A stretch of 64,000 bases of DNA from Pallidibacillus pasinlerensis (GCF_009996845.1 NZ_JAACYS010000002.1:1-64000); one strand, 5' to 3'; shown: positions 40,571-51,230, numbered from the stretch's first letter. Notes: generated by a model from the sequence alone, not told the origin. Translations and numbers: made by a program.

Positions 40571-41806
40571 CTATGCATATAATGGGTATTTGTCTGTTAA
40601 AGCTTTTACGCGAGCACGAGCTTGTTCTAATGCTGCTTCATTTTCATGGTTTTTCAAAGTGAAGGCGATGATTTTACCAACTTCAATCATGTCTTCTTTT
40701 GTGAAACCGCGAGTTGTTGCAGCAGCTGTACCTACACGAATTCCACTTGTTACGAATGGTTTTTCTGGATCAAATGGGATAGAGTTTTTATTCACTGTAA
40801 TATGAACTTCGTCTAGAACTTCTTCAGCCACTTTACCAGTAATACCAAGTGGACGTAGGTCAACTAATAATAAGTGGTTGTCTGTTCCACCGCTTACTAA
40901 ATCTAAGCCTTCTTCAACAAGTGTTTCTCCAAGGACTTTTGCATTGTCAATTACGTTTTGGATGTACGTTTTAAATTCAGGTTGCATTGCTTCACCGAAG
41001 GCTACAGCTTTTGCAGCAATAACATGCATTAACGGACCACCTTGAATACCTGGGAAGATTGCTTTATCGATTTGTTTTGCATATTGTTCTTTACATAAAA
41101 TCATACCGCCACGTGGGCCACGTAGTGTTTTATGTGTTGTTGTCGTTACAAAGTCAGCGTAAGGCACTGGATTTGGGTGAAGGCCAACAGCAACTAATCC
41201 GGCAATATGAGCCATATCAACCATTAAATATGCGCCAACTTCATCGGCAATTTCACGGAACTTTTTAAAGTCAATCACACGTGGATAAGCACTTGCACCA
41301 GCTACAATTAGTTTCGGTTTATGAGTACGTGCTTTTTCTAACACATCATTATAATCAATTGTTTGTGTTTCTTTATCAACACCATATTCAACAAAGTTAT
41401 ATTGAACACCACTAAAGTTTACTGGGCTACCATGAGTTAAGTGTCCACCATGGGATAAGTTCATACCAAGTACTGTATCGCCAGCTTCAAGTACAGAGAA
41501 GTAAACCGCCATGTTCGCTTGTGCACCGGAATGGGGTTGAACGTTGGCATGATCAGCACCAAAAATTTCTTTTGCACGGTCACGAGCGATGTCTTCGGCA
41601 ACATCAACAAATTCACAACCGCCGTAGTAACGTCTTCCTGGATAACCTTCTGCATATTTATTAGTTAAAACAGAACCTTGAGCTTCCATAACCGCTCTTG
41701 ATACAAAGTTTTCAGAAGCAATTAACTCAATATTTGTTTGTTGACGTTTTAATTCATCTTGGATTGCTTGGTATAGTTTAGGATCTTGATTCGCAATATT
41801 ACTCAT
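40571..41806 (-). CDS. glyA: Serine hydroxymethyltransferase
   Basis: A 411-residue PLP enzyme. The cofactor Lys is in [15 protein letters not shown], and [15 protein letters not shown] and [10 protein letters not shown] are family motifs. It interconverts serine and glycine with tetrahydrofolate, supplying one-carbon units to purine, thymidylate and methionine synthesis. ATG 41806 follows AAAGGGGAAGG. Position next to ywlG and upp is as in B. subtilis. Confidence 0.98.
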   Translation of the reverse strand: MSNIANQDPKLYQAIQDELKRQQTNIELIASENFVSRAVMEAQGSVLTNKYAEGYPGRRYYGGCEFVDVAEDIARDRAKEIFGADHANVQPHSGAQANMAVYFSVLEAGDTVLGMNLSHGGHLTHGSPVNFSGVQYNFVEYGVDKETQTIDYNDVLEKARTHKPKLIVAGASAYPRVIDFKKFREIADEVGAYLMVDMAHIAGLVAVGLHPNPVPYADFVTTTTHKTLRGPRGGMILCKEQYAKQIDKAIFPGIQGGPLMHVIAAKAVAFGEAMQPEFKTYIQNVIDNAKVLGETLVEEGLDLVSGGTDNHLLLVDLRPLGITGKVAEEVLDEVHITVNKNSIPFDPEKPFVTSGIRVGTAAATTRGFTKEDMIEVGKIIAFTLKNHENEAALEQARARVKALTDKYPLYA

Positions 41807-41985
41807 CAGTCAGCCTTCCCCTTTCATATCGAATCGATTTATTTTTCAATTTCCATTGTACCACATTTCTCGTTCGGAAACTATAATTATTTTTTAAATA
41901 ATAAGATTATAACGTTCGTGTTTCACGCCTACATTGTAGATACAATAGTGTTATTATGCAAAATAAATACCCAAACACAAATATT

Positions 41986-42561
41986 TTAGTGACACGAAGT
42001 ATTATCTTCAGTTACTCTATAAACTGCACGTTCACCACCGATTAACTTAGGACGAGTTCTTGCTAAAGTTACGTGGGCACTGCCAATATTGTTAATCGAT
42101 ACACGAACCGGTACAGCCACATGTTTTAAATGCATTCCAACAAACGTATCACCAATATCAATACCGTAGTCCGCTTTAACATGTTCTACGACAACAGGAT
42201 CTTCCATATGACGATAAGCATAAGTAGCCATTGATCCACCAGCACTTGGCACTGGTACAACGGTTACTTCTTCAAAATTTAACTTTTCTTGAACATGACG
42301 TTCCATAACTAACGCACGATTTAAATGTTCACAACATTGGAATACCGGTTGAACTCCAGTTTCCTCACGAAACTTTTGTGCAGCATCAAAAATAACCTGT
42401 GCTACTTCCGTTGAACCTGCCGTACCAATTTTTTCACCGATAATTTCCGAAGTCGAACAACCAATCACAAGAATTTGATTCTTCCGTGGATCGATTTGCT
42501 CTTTAAATTCTTGAAAAATCGTTTCTGCTTCCTGCTTCCACTTACGTAAGTCTTGTCCCAT
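41986..42561 (-). CDS. ywlG: YwlG (UPF0340/TIGR01440 family)
   Basis: A 191-residue soluble protein of the UPF0340 family, with the family opening LRKWKQEAETIFQEF and the central CCEHLNRALVMER segment (cysteines at about 90-91). Its structure is known in relatives but not its function; it is constantly linked to rpiB and glyA in Bacillales. ATG 42561 follows GGTGGAGG. The C-terminus ends in TSCH. Confidence 0.93.
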   Translation of the reverse strand: MGQDLRKWKQEAETIFQEFKEQIDPRKNQILVIGCSTSEIIGEKIGTAGSTEVAQVIFDAAQKFREETGVQPVFQCCEHLNRALVMERHVQEKLNFEEVTVVPVPSAGGSMATYAYRHMEDPVVVEHVKADYGIDIGDTFVGMHLKHVAVPVRVSINNIGSAHVTLARTRPKLIGGERAVYRVTEDNTSCH

Positions 42562-42599
42562 TCGTTACCCTCCACCTTTTAAAACTTCTTTTAATATTA

Positions 42600-42680
42600 T
42601 AAAAAAAGCCGACCATGCACAATTTACAAAATCTAGTTTTTGAAGTACCTCCCCTAGATTGTTGCATTGTGTAGGTCAGA
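42600..42680 (-). terminator. Long imperfect hairpin acting as rpiB terminator
   Basis: The arms 42611-42636 (GACC..ATCTAG) and 42654-42677 (CTAGATT..GGTC) pair over about 24 bases with a few mismatches. On the minus strand the hairpin is followed by GGCTTTTTTT (42607-42600). It starts 60 bases after the rpiB stop. The arms are unusually long for a terminator. Confidence 0.7.
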
Positions 42681-42736
42681 CCTTTTGGTTGTTAAGAACT
42701 CTTCTTTACTCGATTTCTACCTTTTCGTTGAGATGA

Positions 42737-43180
42737 TTAATTTTTCGCTTCGTATTCTGTAATTTTACCAACACGACGCTCATGGCGTCCACCAGTAAAC
42801 TCAGTCGTTAACCATGTATGAGCAATTTCTCTTGCAAGACCAGGTCCAATAACACGTTCACCCATCGCTAAAATATTGGAATCATTATGTTCACGGGTTG
42901 CTTTTGCACTGAACACATCATGACATAACGCACAGCGAATCCCCTTTACTTTATTAGCCATAATACTCATGCCAATACCGGTACCACAAATTAAGATACC
43001 GCGGTCAAATTCGCCATTAGCTACTTTTTCCGCTACAGGTAATGCATAGTCTGGAAAATCGACAGAGCAACTACCGTCACAACCGAAATCTTCATATTCA
43101 ATATTTAGCTCTTCTAATAATGAAACAATTTCATTTTTTAAATTAAAACCGCCGTGATCACAGGCAATAGCTACTTTCAT
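42737..43180 (-). CDS. rpiB: Ribose-5-phosphate isomerase B
   Basis: A 147-residue RpiB/LacAB-family isomerase. The family signature is seen in ACDHGGFNLKN near the start, GILICGTGIGMSIMANK with the catalytic Cys around 69, and REHNDSNILAMGERVIG. It interconverts ribulose-5-phosphate and ribose-5-phosphate in the pentose phosphate pathway. ATG 43180 follows GAGGAGG. Equivalent to ywlF. Confidence 0.95.
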   Translation of the reverse strand: MKVAIACDHGGFNLKNEIVSLLEELNIEYEDFGCDGSCSVDFPDYALPVAEKVANGEFDRGILICGTGIGMSIMANKVKGIRCALCHDVFSAKATREHNDSNILAMGERVIGPGLAREIAHTWLTTEFTGGRHERRVGKITEYEAKN

Positions 43181-43301
43181 GATGTCCTCCTCTTAAACTT
43201 TTCCTATTTAAAAACACAACCAAATCATAATTTACTATTTTTATAAACGACTAATTCCACTTACATTTTAACACATAATTATGGAACGATAAATCCGTCC
43301 T

Positions 43302-44597
43302 TTAATTAATTTTAAACTTTGTAATCGTTTGTTTTAAGTTATTTGCTAAATCTTTTAATTCTTTAATATGCTGTTCGACAGTTTCAATACCGACTGTTTG
43401 TTCCTGAGCTGCAGCTGCTACTTCTTGTGCACCGGCTGATGTTTCTTCAGAGATTGCAGAAACTTCTTGTGATTGCATTGATGTGTTATGGATGTATTCC
43501 ATTTGTTTATCTACTAATAAGGAAATTTCCTTCACAGCATCAGCAACTTGATAAATTGTCTGAGTCATCTGTTCCATCATTTCACGAGTTGTTGCACCTT
43601 TTTTCACTTCATGATCAACAGATTCAACTTGGGTATTGATTAAATTTGAAACTTGGCTTACTTCATTTTGCATACTCCGAATAAGTTCGGCAATTCCGCT
43701 AACTGCTTTAGCACTTTCATCGGCTAATTTTCGTACTTCTTCAGCTACGACTGCAAAACCTTTTCCGTGTTCACCGGCTCGAGCTGCTTCGATGGATGCA
43801 TTCAAGGCAAGTAAATTTGTTTGTTCAGCGATATCACCAACAAGTTGAATAATTTGTTCAATTTGATTCGCATTATCCGTTAAGTTATTCACAGACTTGA
43901 TCGTTTCACGGTTTGATTTCGAAACGTTTTCAATTCCATTGACAAGAGAAGTAATTACTTTATGACTTTCTCGTAAAACATCCAGCATTTCATTTGATTT
44001 TTCCTCAGAATCTTTTGCCTTCATTTGCACTTGATTAGCAATGTTTGTAACGTCTTCAATCGATTCGGCAATTGACTGAATCGATTCTGCTGAGTTTTCA
44101 GCTCCTTGAGAAATCTCCGTAATCGTATTTCCGATGTTTTCAGCTTGTTCTGTCGCCTTAGTCGCTTCAGCAGAAATAATTTCTACTTTTTCATTTGTTG
44201 ATGTGAAGTTTTTATTAATTAGTTGTACCATATGTCGGATGTTATCTAACATATATTCGAAGGCTAAGCCAACCGCTCGAATTTCATCATCTGACTTTGA
44301 TACTTTCACTTCTACGGTCATATCCCCTTCCGCCGCTTTAATTGCTGCTTCTTCTAAGTCCTTTAACGGTTTAATTATTAAAACGGCAGCAAAAAACGCT
44401 AAAATCCCCATCCACATCGCACCAGCAGCAAGCACTAATATGACATAAAGTGTATGGTTTTCAAAAAATTGTTCGAAAAATAATGGGTAAAGTACATATA
44501 TAAAAAAGCCACTCGTTGAATATGTAATGATTCCAAGGATTAGCGTAAACCAAACTAACTTTTTCCGTAACCCAAATTTATATTTATTTTTATTCAC
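43302..44597 (-). CDS. Methyl-accepting chemotaxis protein with almost no external domain
   Basis: A 431-residue chemoreceptor: two membrane helices (about 14-36 and 50-75) joined by only about 13 residues, a HAMP domain (about 76-130), then the cytoplasmic coiled-coil with the hairpin tip [23 protein letters not shown] split as [12 protein letters not shown] / [20 protein letters not shown] near 255-290. Tip residues that contact CheA and CheW are conserved. With no extracellular ligand-binding domain it probably senses membrane state, an internal cue, or works through a partner. GTG 44597 follows AGGGGAG. It sits between ywlE and rpiB, which adjoin in B. subtilis, so it looks inserted. Confidence 0.93.
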   Translation of the reverse strand: MNKNKYKFGLRKKLVWFTLILGIITYSTSGFFIYVLYPLFFEQFFENHTLYVILVLAAGAMWMGILAFFAAVLIIKPLKDLEEAAIKAAEGDMTVEVKVSKSDDEIRAVGLAFEYMLDNIRHMVQLINKNFTSTNEKVEIISAEATKATEQAENIGNTITEISQGAENSAESIQSIAESIEDVTNIANQVQMKAKDSEEKSNEMLDVLRESHKVITSLVNGIENVSKSNRETIKSVNNLTDNANQIEQIIQLVGDIAEQTNLLALNASIEAARAGEHGKGFAVVAEEVRKLADESAKAVSGIAELIRSMQNEVSQVSNLINTQVESVDHEVKKGATTREMMEQMTQTIYQVADAVKEISLLVDKQMEYIHNTSMQSQEVSAISEETSAGAQEVAAAAQEQTVGIETVEQHIKELKDLANNLKQTITKFKIN

Positions 44598-44639
44598 TCC
44601 AGTTCTCCCCTTATATGTATTTTAAGTACATAGATTACT

Positions 44640-45086
44640 TCATTCTATTTTAATAGTATCATTATTTAATAATTGCTCGATTACTGATTGCAACTCCTTG
44701 AACGTTTCACGGTACGTATCGATCGTTCCTCCAAATGGATCCAATATATCACCATCTTGGTTTAACGCAAATTCCTTCAATGTATAAGTCTTCTGTTTGC
44801 TTTGTGGAAATTGTTGTAGAATCATTTGTTTATGGGAATTTGTCATTGTGAGTATTAAATCGGCCCAATTAACTGTATTTTGATTTAGTTGAGTTGCTTG
44901 ATGGTTGAGTGATATATTATTTTCATTTAATACTTGTTTTACATGTGGAGACATATCAACACCAGGTGCAGCGAACACACCTGCAGATTTTACTTCTATA
45001 CTTGATATATTTTTACTTTTTAAAATGGCTTCTGCCATAGGGCTTCGGCATGTGTTACCTGTACAGACAAATAGTATATTAGTCAT
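44640..45086 (-). CDS. ywlE: Low-molecular-weight protein arginine phosphatase YwlE
   Basis: A 148-residue LMW phosphatase. The P-loop CTGNTCRSPMAEA contains nucleophile Cys7 and Thr11; Thr rather than Ile at this position is the mark of protein-arginine phosphatases such as YwlE, which reverse McsB arginine phosphorylation in heat-shock control and protein degradation. The general acid Asp lies in DILDPFGG. The frame extends to 45116, but AGGAGG just before ATG 45086 gives the family start. Confidence 0.95.
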   Translation of the reverse strand: MTNILFVCTGNTCRSPMAEAILKSKNISSIEVKSAGVFAAPGVDMSPHVKQVLNENNISLNHQATQLNQNTVNWADLILTMTNSHKQMILQQFPQSKQKTYTLKEFALNQDGDILDPFGGTIDTYRETFKELQSVIEQLLNNDTIKIE

Positions 45087-45177
45087 TTCATACCTCCTAA
45101 CCTTATTATAATCCATTCAAAAAATTGTTGAAAGTGTTTCCTCTGAAAATTTACAATTATATAATAGTACCTTTATA

Positions 45178-45732
45178 CTAAAATGCTAAAATTAATTTTA
45201 TTCCAAAAAAGAGTAGAATTGATCCACCGAAGGCTTCACTATATTGACCTAATATCCCCTTTATTTTTTTTCCAAAAAGTAATCCAAACCAAGTTAATAC
45301 GGTTGCAAAAATGCCGAATAGAAGTACAGCGGTGATGATTTTTGTGCCGAATATACCGAGGCTTAATCCTAAAGAAAAACTATCGATACTAACACTGAAG
45401 GCAAATAGGATAAGCCCGATTCCTTTAAGTTTTAAACTTACTTTTTCATCATCTTGAAAACTAGAGATAAACATATGAATGCCAATGAAGATAAGTAGAG
45501 TACCACCTATATAGGTAGCGACCATTCCGAGGGTTTCTGATAAAATTTTTCCAAGCATAATACCTAAAAGTGGCATCCAAATATGGAATGCTCCGACGGT
45601 GAGTCCAATTTTAAAAATTTGCATTAGTCGCATGGGGATCATACCCATACCGAGACCGACGGAAAAGGCATCCATCCCAACAGCAATAGCAATTAAGGAC
45701 AATGTTAATAATTCATTTAACGCTTGAGACAA
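45178..45732 (-). CDS. mntP: Manganese efflux pump MntP
   Basis: A 184-residue membrane protein with six helices. The paired IAVGMDAFSVGLGMG (about 17-31) and FAFSVSIDSFSLGLSLG segments with their membrane Asp residues are the MntP signature. It exports Mn2+. TTG 45732 is preceded by AGGGGG. No yybP-ykoY manganese riboswitch is visible in the 140-base gap upstream. Confidence 0.95.
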   Translation of the reverse strand: MSQALNELLTLSLIAIAVGMDAFSVGLGMGMIPMRLMQIFKIGLTVGAFHIWMPLLGIMLGKILSETLGMVATYIGGTLLIFIGIHMFISSFQDDEKVSLKLKGIGLILFAFSVSIDSFSLGLSLGIFGTKIITAVLLFGIFATVLTWFGLLFGKKIKGILGQYSEAFGGSILLFFGIKLILAF

Positions 45733-45875
45733 AATGAATTCCCCCTATTGGCAGGAGAGTTAAAGTTGGACTAGCTTTTATAACATATGCACCAAAAAAG
45801 GGGAATAGACTTCACGTATGTAAAAACTAGATTAGTCTTATGTTTCGTGAGATTGTGAATGTGTATGTTGATAAG

Positions 45876-46922
45876 TTAGTTTTCATAAATTACATTGTGA
45901 CCGGCTGCTTTAATTAAACGATTCATAATTGCAATGCCAATTCCTTCCGTTGGAAAGGTTTCGCTCACTATATAATCAACGTTTTCTTGGTTAAAGGAAC
46001 GTAATGTTTTAAATAATGATTGGGCAACTGTGGATAAGTTATTGCGATTGCCACAGACGAGAACTTTATCCGCATCATAAATGTTTTTACGTTCTTCTGT
46101 TGTAAGAACCCCAACTTTTTTCCCTTCTTGACGTTTTTCATCAATAATTTTCTGCAAAAATTCCGGACTACCGTCAACAAGCACCATTGGAACATTTGGG
46201 GCATAATGTTTATATTTCATACCCGGCGATCTTGGGTTTTCCACTTCTTCTTTAATTTGACTATCAATTTTGACCGGTCCAATTACCGTTTCAATTTCTT
46301 CTTTCGTAACACCACCCGGTCTTAAGATGATTGGAATGTTGTCTGTACAATCAATTACTGTGGATTCTACACCAACTCCTGTTTCCCCACCATCCACAAT
46401 GCCTGCAATTTTTCCATTCATATCTTGGAATGTGTGGACAAAGTTTGTCGGACTCGGTTTTCCAGATAAGTTTGCACTTGGTGCTGCGATTGGTAATCCT
46501 GCAGCCTTTATAAGTGACAAGGCAACTGGGTGGTCCGGCATGCGAATTCCAACTGTGGATAATCCTGCTGTCGTTTTTTCAGAAATAATGCCAGGTTTTG
46601 CCTGGAGGATAATTGTTAAAGGGCCCGGCCAAAAGGATTCCATAAGAAGTTTTGCTTTTTCAGGAATCGTTTCAACAAACTTTTGAACATCCTGTTGATC
46701 ACTAATATGTACAATTAACGGATTATCACTTGGACGCCCCTTCGCCTTGAATATCTTTTCTATCGCTTCATCGCTTAACGCATTCCCACCTAATCCGTAA
46801 ACTGTTTCAGTCGGAAAGGCAACGACTTCATTTTGTTTTAAAAGTTCAGCTGCTTCTTTTATTTGTGGATATGTGTATAAATTATCCCCATACTTATCCA
46901 CTTTCCAAATCTTTGTTTTCAT
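45876..46922 (-). CDS. tsaC: L-threonylcarbamoyladenylate synthase
   Basis: A 348-residue long-form Sua5/YwlC protein: a YrdC domain (about 20-205; FPTETVYGLGGNALSDEA, AAPSANLSGKPSPT) and a C-terminal Sua5 domain (about 230-345) joined by the SPGMKYKHYAPN linker. It makes threonylcarbamoyl-AMP from threonine, bicarbonate and ATP for the t6A modification of tRNA position 37. ATG 46922 follows GAAGGAG. A DnaA-box cluster lies 100-175 bases upstream. Confidence 0.97.
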   Translation of the reverse strand: MKTKIWKVDKYGDNLYTYPQIKEAAELLKQNEVVAFPTETVYGLGGNALSDEAIEKIFKAKGRPSDNPLIVHISDQQDVQKFVETIPEKAKLLMESFWPGPLTIILQAKPGIISEKTTAGLSTVGIRMPDHPVALSLIKAAGLPIAAPSANLSGKPSPTNFVHTFQDMNGKIAGIVDGGETGVGVESTVIDCTDNIPIILRPGGVTKEEIETVIGPVKIDSQIKEEVENPRSPGMKYKHYAPNVPMVLVDGSPEFLQKIIDEKRQEGKKVGVLTTEERKNIYDADKVLVCGNRNNLSTVAQSLFKTLRSFNQENVDYIVSETFPTEGIGIAIMNRLIKAAGHNVIYEN

Positions 46923-47027
46923 CTCGTACTCCTTCTTTATATAAAAATGTAGAAAGTCATTTATACCAAAATGTAACGACTATTTTTTAACAGAATCTGT
47001 TTGTTTTATATGCAGATTTTGCAAGGG

Positions 47028-47097
47028 TTATCAACAAAATGTGGATAATTATCCAGTTTTTGTGAATAACTTTGTTAATAAGTGTGAGTTATACACA
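47028..47097. promoter_or_regulatory. DnaA-box cluster upstream of tsaC (ywlC)
   Basis: One exact box on the minus strand (TGTGGATAA, 47040-47048), near-consensus TTATCAACA (47028), TGTGAATAA (47061-47069, minus strand) and TTATACACA (47089), and a weaker TTATCCAGT (47049). I recall a DnaA-box cluster near ywlC in B. subtilis; position conservation would support function. Confidence 0.65.
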
Positions 47098-47406
47098 GGT
47101 TTTTTCACATTTTTAGTGTGTGGACTGTTTTTTTCAACAAAGTCGTCAACATCAATATTCAAACTATAACTTTTATTATACTAGTTTTCAAATTTTGTGA
47201 TGTATTACTATCTTCTTCAAGCTAATGGTGTTGTATGTATAGAAATAAAAATTTGTGTGCCTATTTGGATTGACGTCGGCCAAAACTTATTTTATTATTT
47301 ATTGCTTTATTTGTCCCGATATTTTTTAAGTTTGTGTTCATTTTTAAGCATGATTGTTTGGGTGCGGGAGGCTTTTTCCGGAAAGCTACATTTTTCTTTT
47401 TCTCAT
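47098..47406. other. Intergenic region between the DnaA boxes and the spoIIR promoter
   Basis: About 310 bases with no supported gene. A 71-codon plus-strand frame at 47197 lacks a ribosome-binding site and ends in the spoIIR promoter. Confidence 0.5.
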
Positions 47407-47435
47407 GTATAAGTTTACTAGATTCTGTTAACACT
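47407..47435 (+). promoter_or_regulatory. Sigma-F-like promoter of spoIIR
   Basis: GTATA (47407-47411), 15 bases, then GTTAACACT (47427-47435), against sigma-F GYATA-N15-GGNNANANT. Transcription would begin about 47442, just ahead of the GAAGGGAGAGG ribosome-binding site. The spoIIQ promoter in this window has the same spacing and the same GTTNANACT element. Confidence 0.65.
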
Positions 47436-47459
47436 GGTTGACAGAAGGGAGAGGATTAC

Positions 47460-48242
47460 ATGAGAAAGAGACAAACCCATGCAATTGCATTTTTCTTTAT
47501 ATTATTAACGTTTGCAAGTATTTTAAGTTTATATATACCAAAAAGTTGGGCCGCAACGGAAAACGGTGAAGTTCAAGTTATCCCCAATGATGCTATTCGC
47601 TTAAGAATTTTGGCGAATAGTAATTCAGATGCGGATCAAGAGATTAAAAGAATTGTTCGTGATCGAGTCAATGAACAAATTACGGAGTGGGTAAGTGAAT
47701 TAACAAGTTTAGAAGAAGCTCGCTCTGTAATTGTGGATAACCTGGATAAGTTACAAGAGATTGCATATGATGTTTTAGAAGAAAAAGGTATTAATAATCA
47801 AACAGTGAGTATCGAATTTGATGAGGTTGCCTTTCCAACGAAATTATACGGAAATTTGTTATATCCAGCAGGGGTTTATGAGGCAGTTTTAATTAGAATC
47901 GGTGATGGTAAAGGTGCAAATTGGTGGTGTGTACTCTTTCCACCGTTATGTTTCCTTGATTTTTCAAGTGGCACAGCAGTAAGCGAAGGATTTGAAGATG
48001 AAGCAAGTGAAGTTATGGATGGCACTGACCAGGCGGTTGAAGCATATCAAGACAATAGTGATGCGGCGCAAGAAGCTAACGGTAAGCCTGTTGAAGATGT
48101 TAGGGCCGATGACGGTCAAATCGAGATTAAAGAGATTGTTGTTCATGAAGAGGAAGAAGTTGAAGTAAAGTTTTTCTTAGTAGAGTTGTTTGAAAAAATC
48201 TTTTCCTTTTTCGGATCTATTGTAGGGATGGTATTTGGGTGA
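47460..48242 (+). CDS. spoIIR: Stage II sporulation protein SpoIIR
   Basis: A 260-residue secreted signalling protein. The N-terminal signal/anchor (about 8-31) is followed by the SpoIIR domain (AIRLRILANSNSDADQEIKRIVRD, and GNLLYPAGVYEAVLIRIGDGKGANWWCVLFPPLCF). Made in the forespore under sigma-F, it triggers SpoIIGA to process pro-sigma-E in the mother cell. The chain carries an acidic extension (about 180-245) and a final hydrophobic patch (about 244-258). ATG 47460 follows GAAGGGAGAGG. It is one of few plus-strand genes here. Confidence 0.96.
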   Translation: MRKRQTHAIAFFFILLTFASILSLYIPKSWAATENGEVQVIPNDAIRLRILANSNSDADQEIKRIVRDRVNEQITEWVSELTSLEEARSVIVDNLDKLQEIAYDVLEEKGINNQTVSIEFDEVAFPTKLYGNLLYPAGVYEAVLIRIGDGKGANWWCVLFPPLCFLDFSSGTAVSEGFEDEASEVMDGTDQAVEAYQDNSDAAQEANGKPVEDVRADDGQIEIKEIVVHEEEEVEVKFFLVELFEKIFSFFGSIVGMVFG

Positions 48243-48307
48243 GTGGCGTTTGAGATAGTTGAGGTGGTTGAACTTGCAGATTTGCGGCGCACAGACGCGA
48301 TTATAAA

Positions 48308-48349
48308 ATAAGGAGCTAACGAGTCTTTGATTGGGTTCGGTAGCTTCTT
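48308..48349 (+). terminator. Terminator of spoIIR
   Basis: GGAGCTAACGA..TTCGGTAGCTTC (about 48312-48345) followed by TTTTTAATT. It lies about 70 bases after the stop. Confidence 0.65.
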
Positions 48350-48437
48350 TTTAATTGTCTTGATGACACTTGTGTAGCTACTTTGCCTTTACAGTACTTA
48401 TGAAAGATAGGTCTGTTACTTTTTCTCCCTTAATTTA

Positions 48438-49165
48438 CTTTCATCATGTCGATGAGGGACACTTTTCTCTTTTTTCTTCGATAATTTGTCCTTCATTAGA
48501 CCGATGAGAGACACTTTTCTCTTTTTTCTTCGACATTTTGTCCTTCATTAGGCCGATGAAAGACAATTTTCTCTTTTTTCTTCGACATTTTGTCCTTCAT
48601 TAGGCCGATGAAAGACACTTTTCTCTTTTTTCTTCGCCGATTTGTCCTTCATTAGGCCGATGAAAGACACTTTTCTCTTTTTTCTTCGATAATTTGTCCT
48701 TCATTAGACCGATGAGGGACACTTTTCTCTTTTTTCTTCGCCGATTTGTCCTTCATTAGGCCGATGAAAGACACTTTTCTCTTTTTTCTTCGACATTTTG
48801 TCCTTCATCACGTCGATGAAAGACAATTTTCTCTTTTTTCTTCGACATTTTGTCCTTCATTAGGCCGATGAAAGACACTTTTCTCTTTTTTCTTCGCCGA
48901 TTTGTCCTTCATTAGGCCGATGAAAGACACTTTTCTCTTTTTTCTTCGATGATTTGTCCTTCATTAGGCCGATGAGGGACACTTTTCTCTTTTTTCTTCG
49001 ACATTTTGTCCTTCAGCACGTCGATGAAAGACAATTCAGGCTGATTTCTTCGAGGATTTGTCCATTATTAAGTCGATGAAGGACTTTTCAGCGATTTTTT
49101 TGATGATTTGTCCTTTAGGAAGCTCATTAAAGCCAAATCTAGCTTCTTTCTTTGATCTTTTGTCT
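48438..49165 (-). repeat. 52-bp tandem array 3 (about 14 units)
   Basis: GTCCTTCA (GTCCATTA in the last perfect step) recurs at 48488, 48540, 48592, 48644, 48696, 48748, 48800, 48852, 48904, 48956, 49008 and 49060: eleven intervals of exactly 52 bp, followed by degenerate units at 49110 and 49162. The unit contains CGATGAAAGACACTTTTCTC, a T tract, then CTTCGACATTTT or CTTCGCCGATTT. On the minus strand it reads AAAATGTCGAAGA, related to the cores of arrays 1 and 2. Confidence 0.93.
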
Positions 49166-49204
49166 TTTACACAAGTGACCTTCCCCAATCCAATCCCAAA
49201 AAAC

Positions 49205-49243
49205 AAAAAAACTCCGGAACAAGGACCGCCCCCTGCTCCAAAG
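49205..49243 (-). terminator. Terminator of the prfA-prmC transcript
   Basis: On the minus strand GGAGCAGGGGGCGGTCC..TTGTTCC is followed by GGAGTTTTTTTG. It has the look of a diverged GGGAC element turned into a terminator and starts directly at the prmC stop. Confidence 0.65.
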
Positions 49244-50116
49244 TTATTCTACATAAGCAAATACCATTCGATCTTTACCGTTAATATCTTGTACAACTTC
49301 TATTTCAGCTAGTGGAAATTGTTCTTTCAATAAATTGGATACAGCTACACCTTGATCATAGCCAATTTCAAAGCCAATTAAAGCTTTTTCTTTAATTACT
49401 TTCGGTAATTGACCTATCATTTTTCGATATAAAACTAATCCATCAAGACCACCAAATAAAGCTGATTCTGGTTCATGGTCTTTTACGACATCGGATAAGT
49501 CTTTACGGTCTGCTAACGGAATGTACGGCGGATTTGATACGATGATGTCGAATCGTTCCTTCCCAACAAAAGGAGTTAGTAAATCGCCTTCGACAAAACG
49601 TATTTCAGCTCCTAACCGTTTAGCGTTATTTTCAGCAACAACAAGTGCTCCTACCGAAATATCAGTCGCTGTTACGTTTAGTTCAGGCATTTCCAGCTTC
49701 AATGTAACAGCAATCGCTCCACTACCGGTACCGATGTCTACGCAGTCAAGCCTACTCACACCATTCTCAGCTCCGCCAACATTAAATCGCTTTTTCACAC
49801 GATCCAATATGCCAAAAACTAATTCTTCTGTTTCAGGTCTTGGAATTAACACGTTCGGATTAACAAGGAATTTTCGACCATAAAATTCCTCATAACCAAT
49901 TAAGTATTGAATTGGTTCGCCGTCCACATGCTTCAAAATTAACTGTTTGAATTCCCGCCATTCATCTTCCGTTAATTCTTGACGTAAATTTGCTAACATT
50001 TGTACTCGATCCATTCCCAAAACAAAGCCCAACGCAATCTGTGCTACATTTTCTTCTCGACCATGTTCCTTTAAAAAAGACGAAGCCCAATTGAGAGCTT
50101 CGTATACTTGTTTCAT
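49244..50116 (-). CDS. prmC: Release factor glutamine methyltransferase PrmC
   Basis: A 290-residue SAM-dependent methyltransferase. The N-terminal helical domain (to about 90) binds the release factor; VDIGTGSGAIAVTLKLE is the SAM motif and SNPPYIP the catalytic glutamine-binding motif. It methylates the GGQ glutamine of release factors. Located 3 bases behind prfA, its main substrate gene, with its ribosome-binding site (AAGGG) in the prfA 3' end. Confidence 0.97.
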   Translation of the reverse strand: MKQVYEALNWASSFLKEHGREENVAQIALGFVLGMDRVQMLANLRQELTEDEWREFKQLILKHVDGEPIQYLIGYEEFYGRKFLVNPNVLIPRPETEELVFGILDRVKKRFNVGGAENGVSRLDCVDIGTGSGAIAVTLKLEMPELNVTATDISVGALVVAENNAKRLGAEIRFVEGDLLTPFVGKERFDIIVSNPPYIPLADRKDLSDVVKDHEPESALFGGLDGLVLYRKMIGQLPKVIKEKALIGFEIGYDQGVAVSNLLKEQFPLAEIEVVQDINGKDRMVFAYVE

Positions 50117-50119
50117 CTC

Positions 50120-51196
<1,077 letters not shown>

Positions 51197-51230
51197 AGAT
51201 GTTCACCCTCTTTACTCTAGTTTTCAATAT

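Noticed and set aside
39881-40582. A 233-codon plus-strand open frame rich in repeated peptides
   Set aside because: It is the translation of the 52-bp array (52 is not a multiple of 3, so the frame rotates through the unit). No ribosome-binding site, and it runs through a GGGAC repeat and the glyA terminator.
45733-45875. yybP-ykoY manganese riboswitch before mntP
   Set aside because: The conserved aptamer segments are not seen; only a weak CCCC/GGGG pairing exists.
48438-49165. CRISPR array
   Set aside because: Units are tandem and nearly identical over their whole 52 bp, with no unique spacers and no cas genes nearby; the same holds for arrays 1 and 2.
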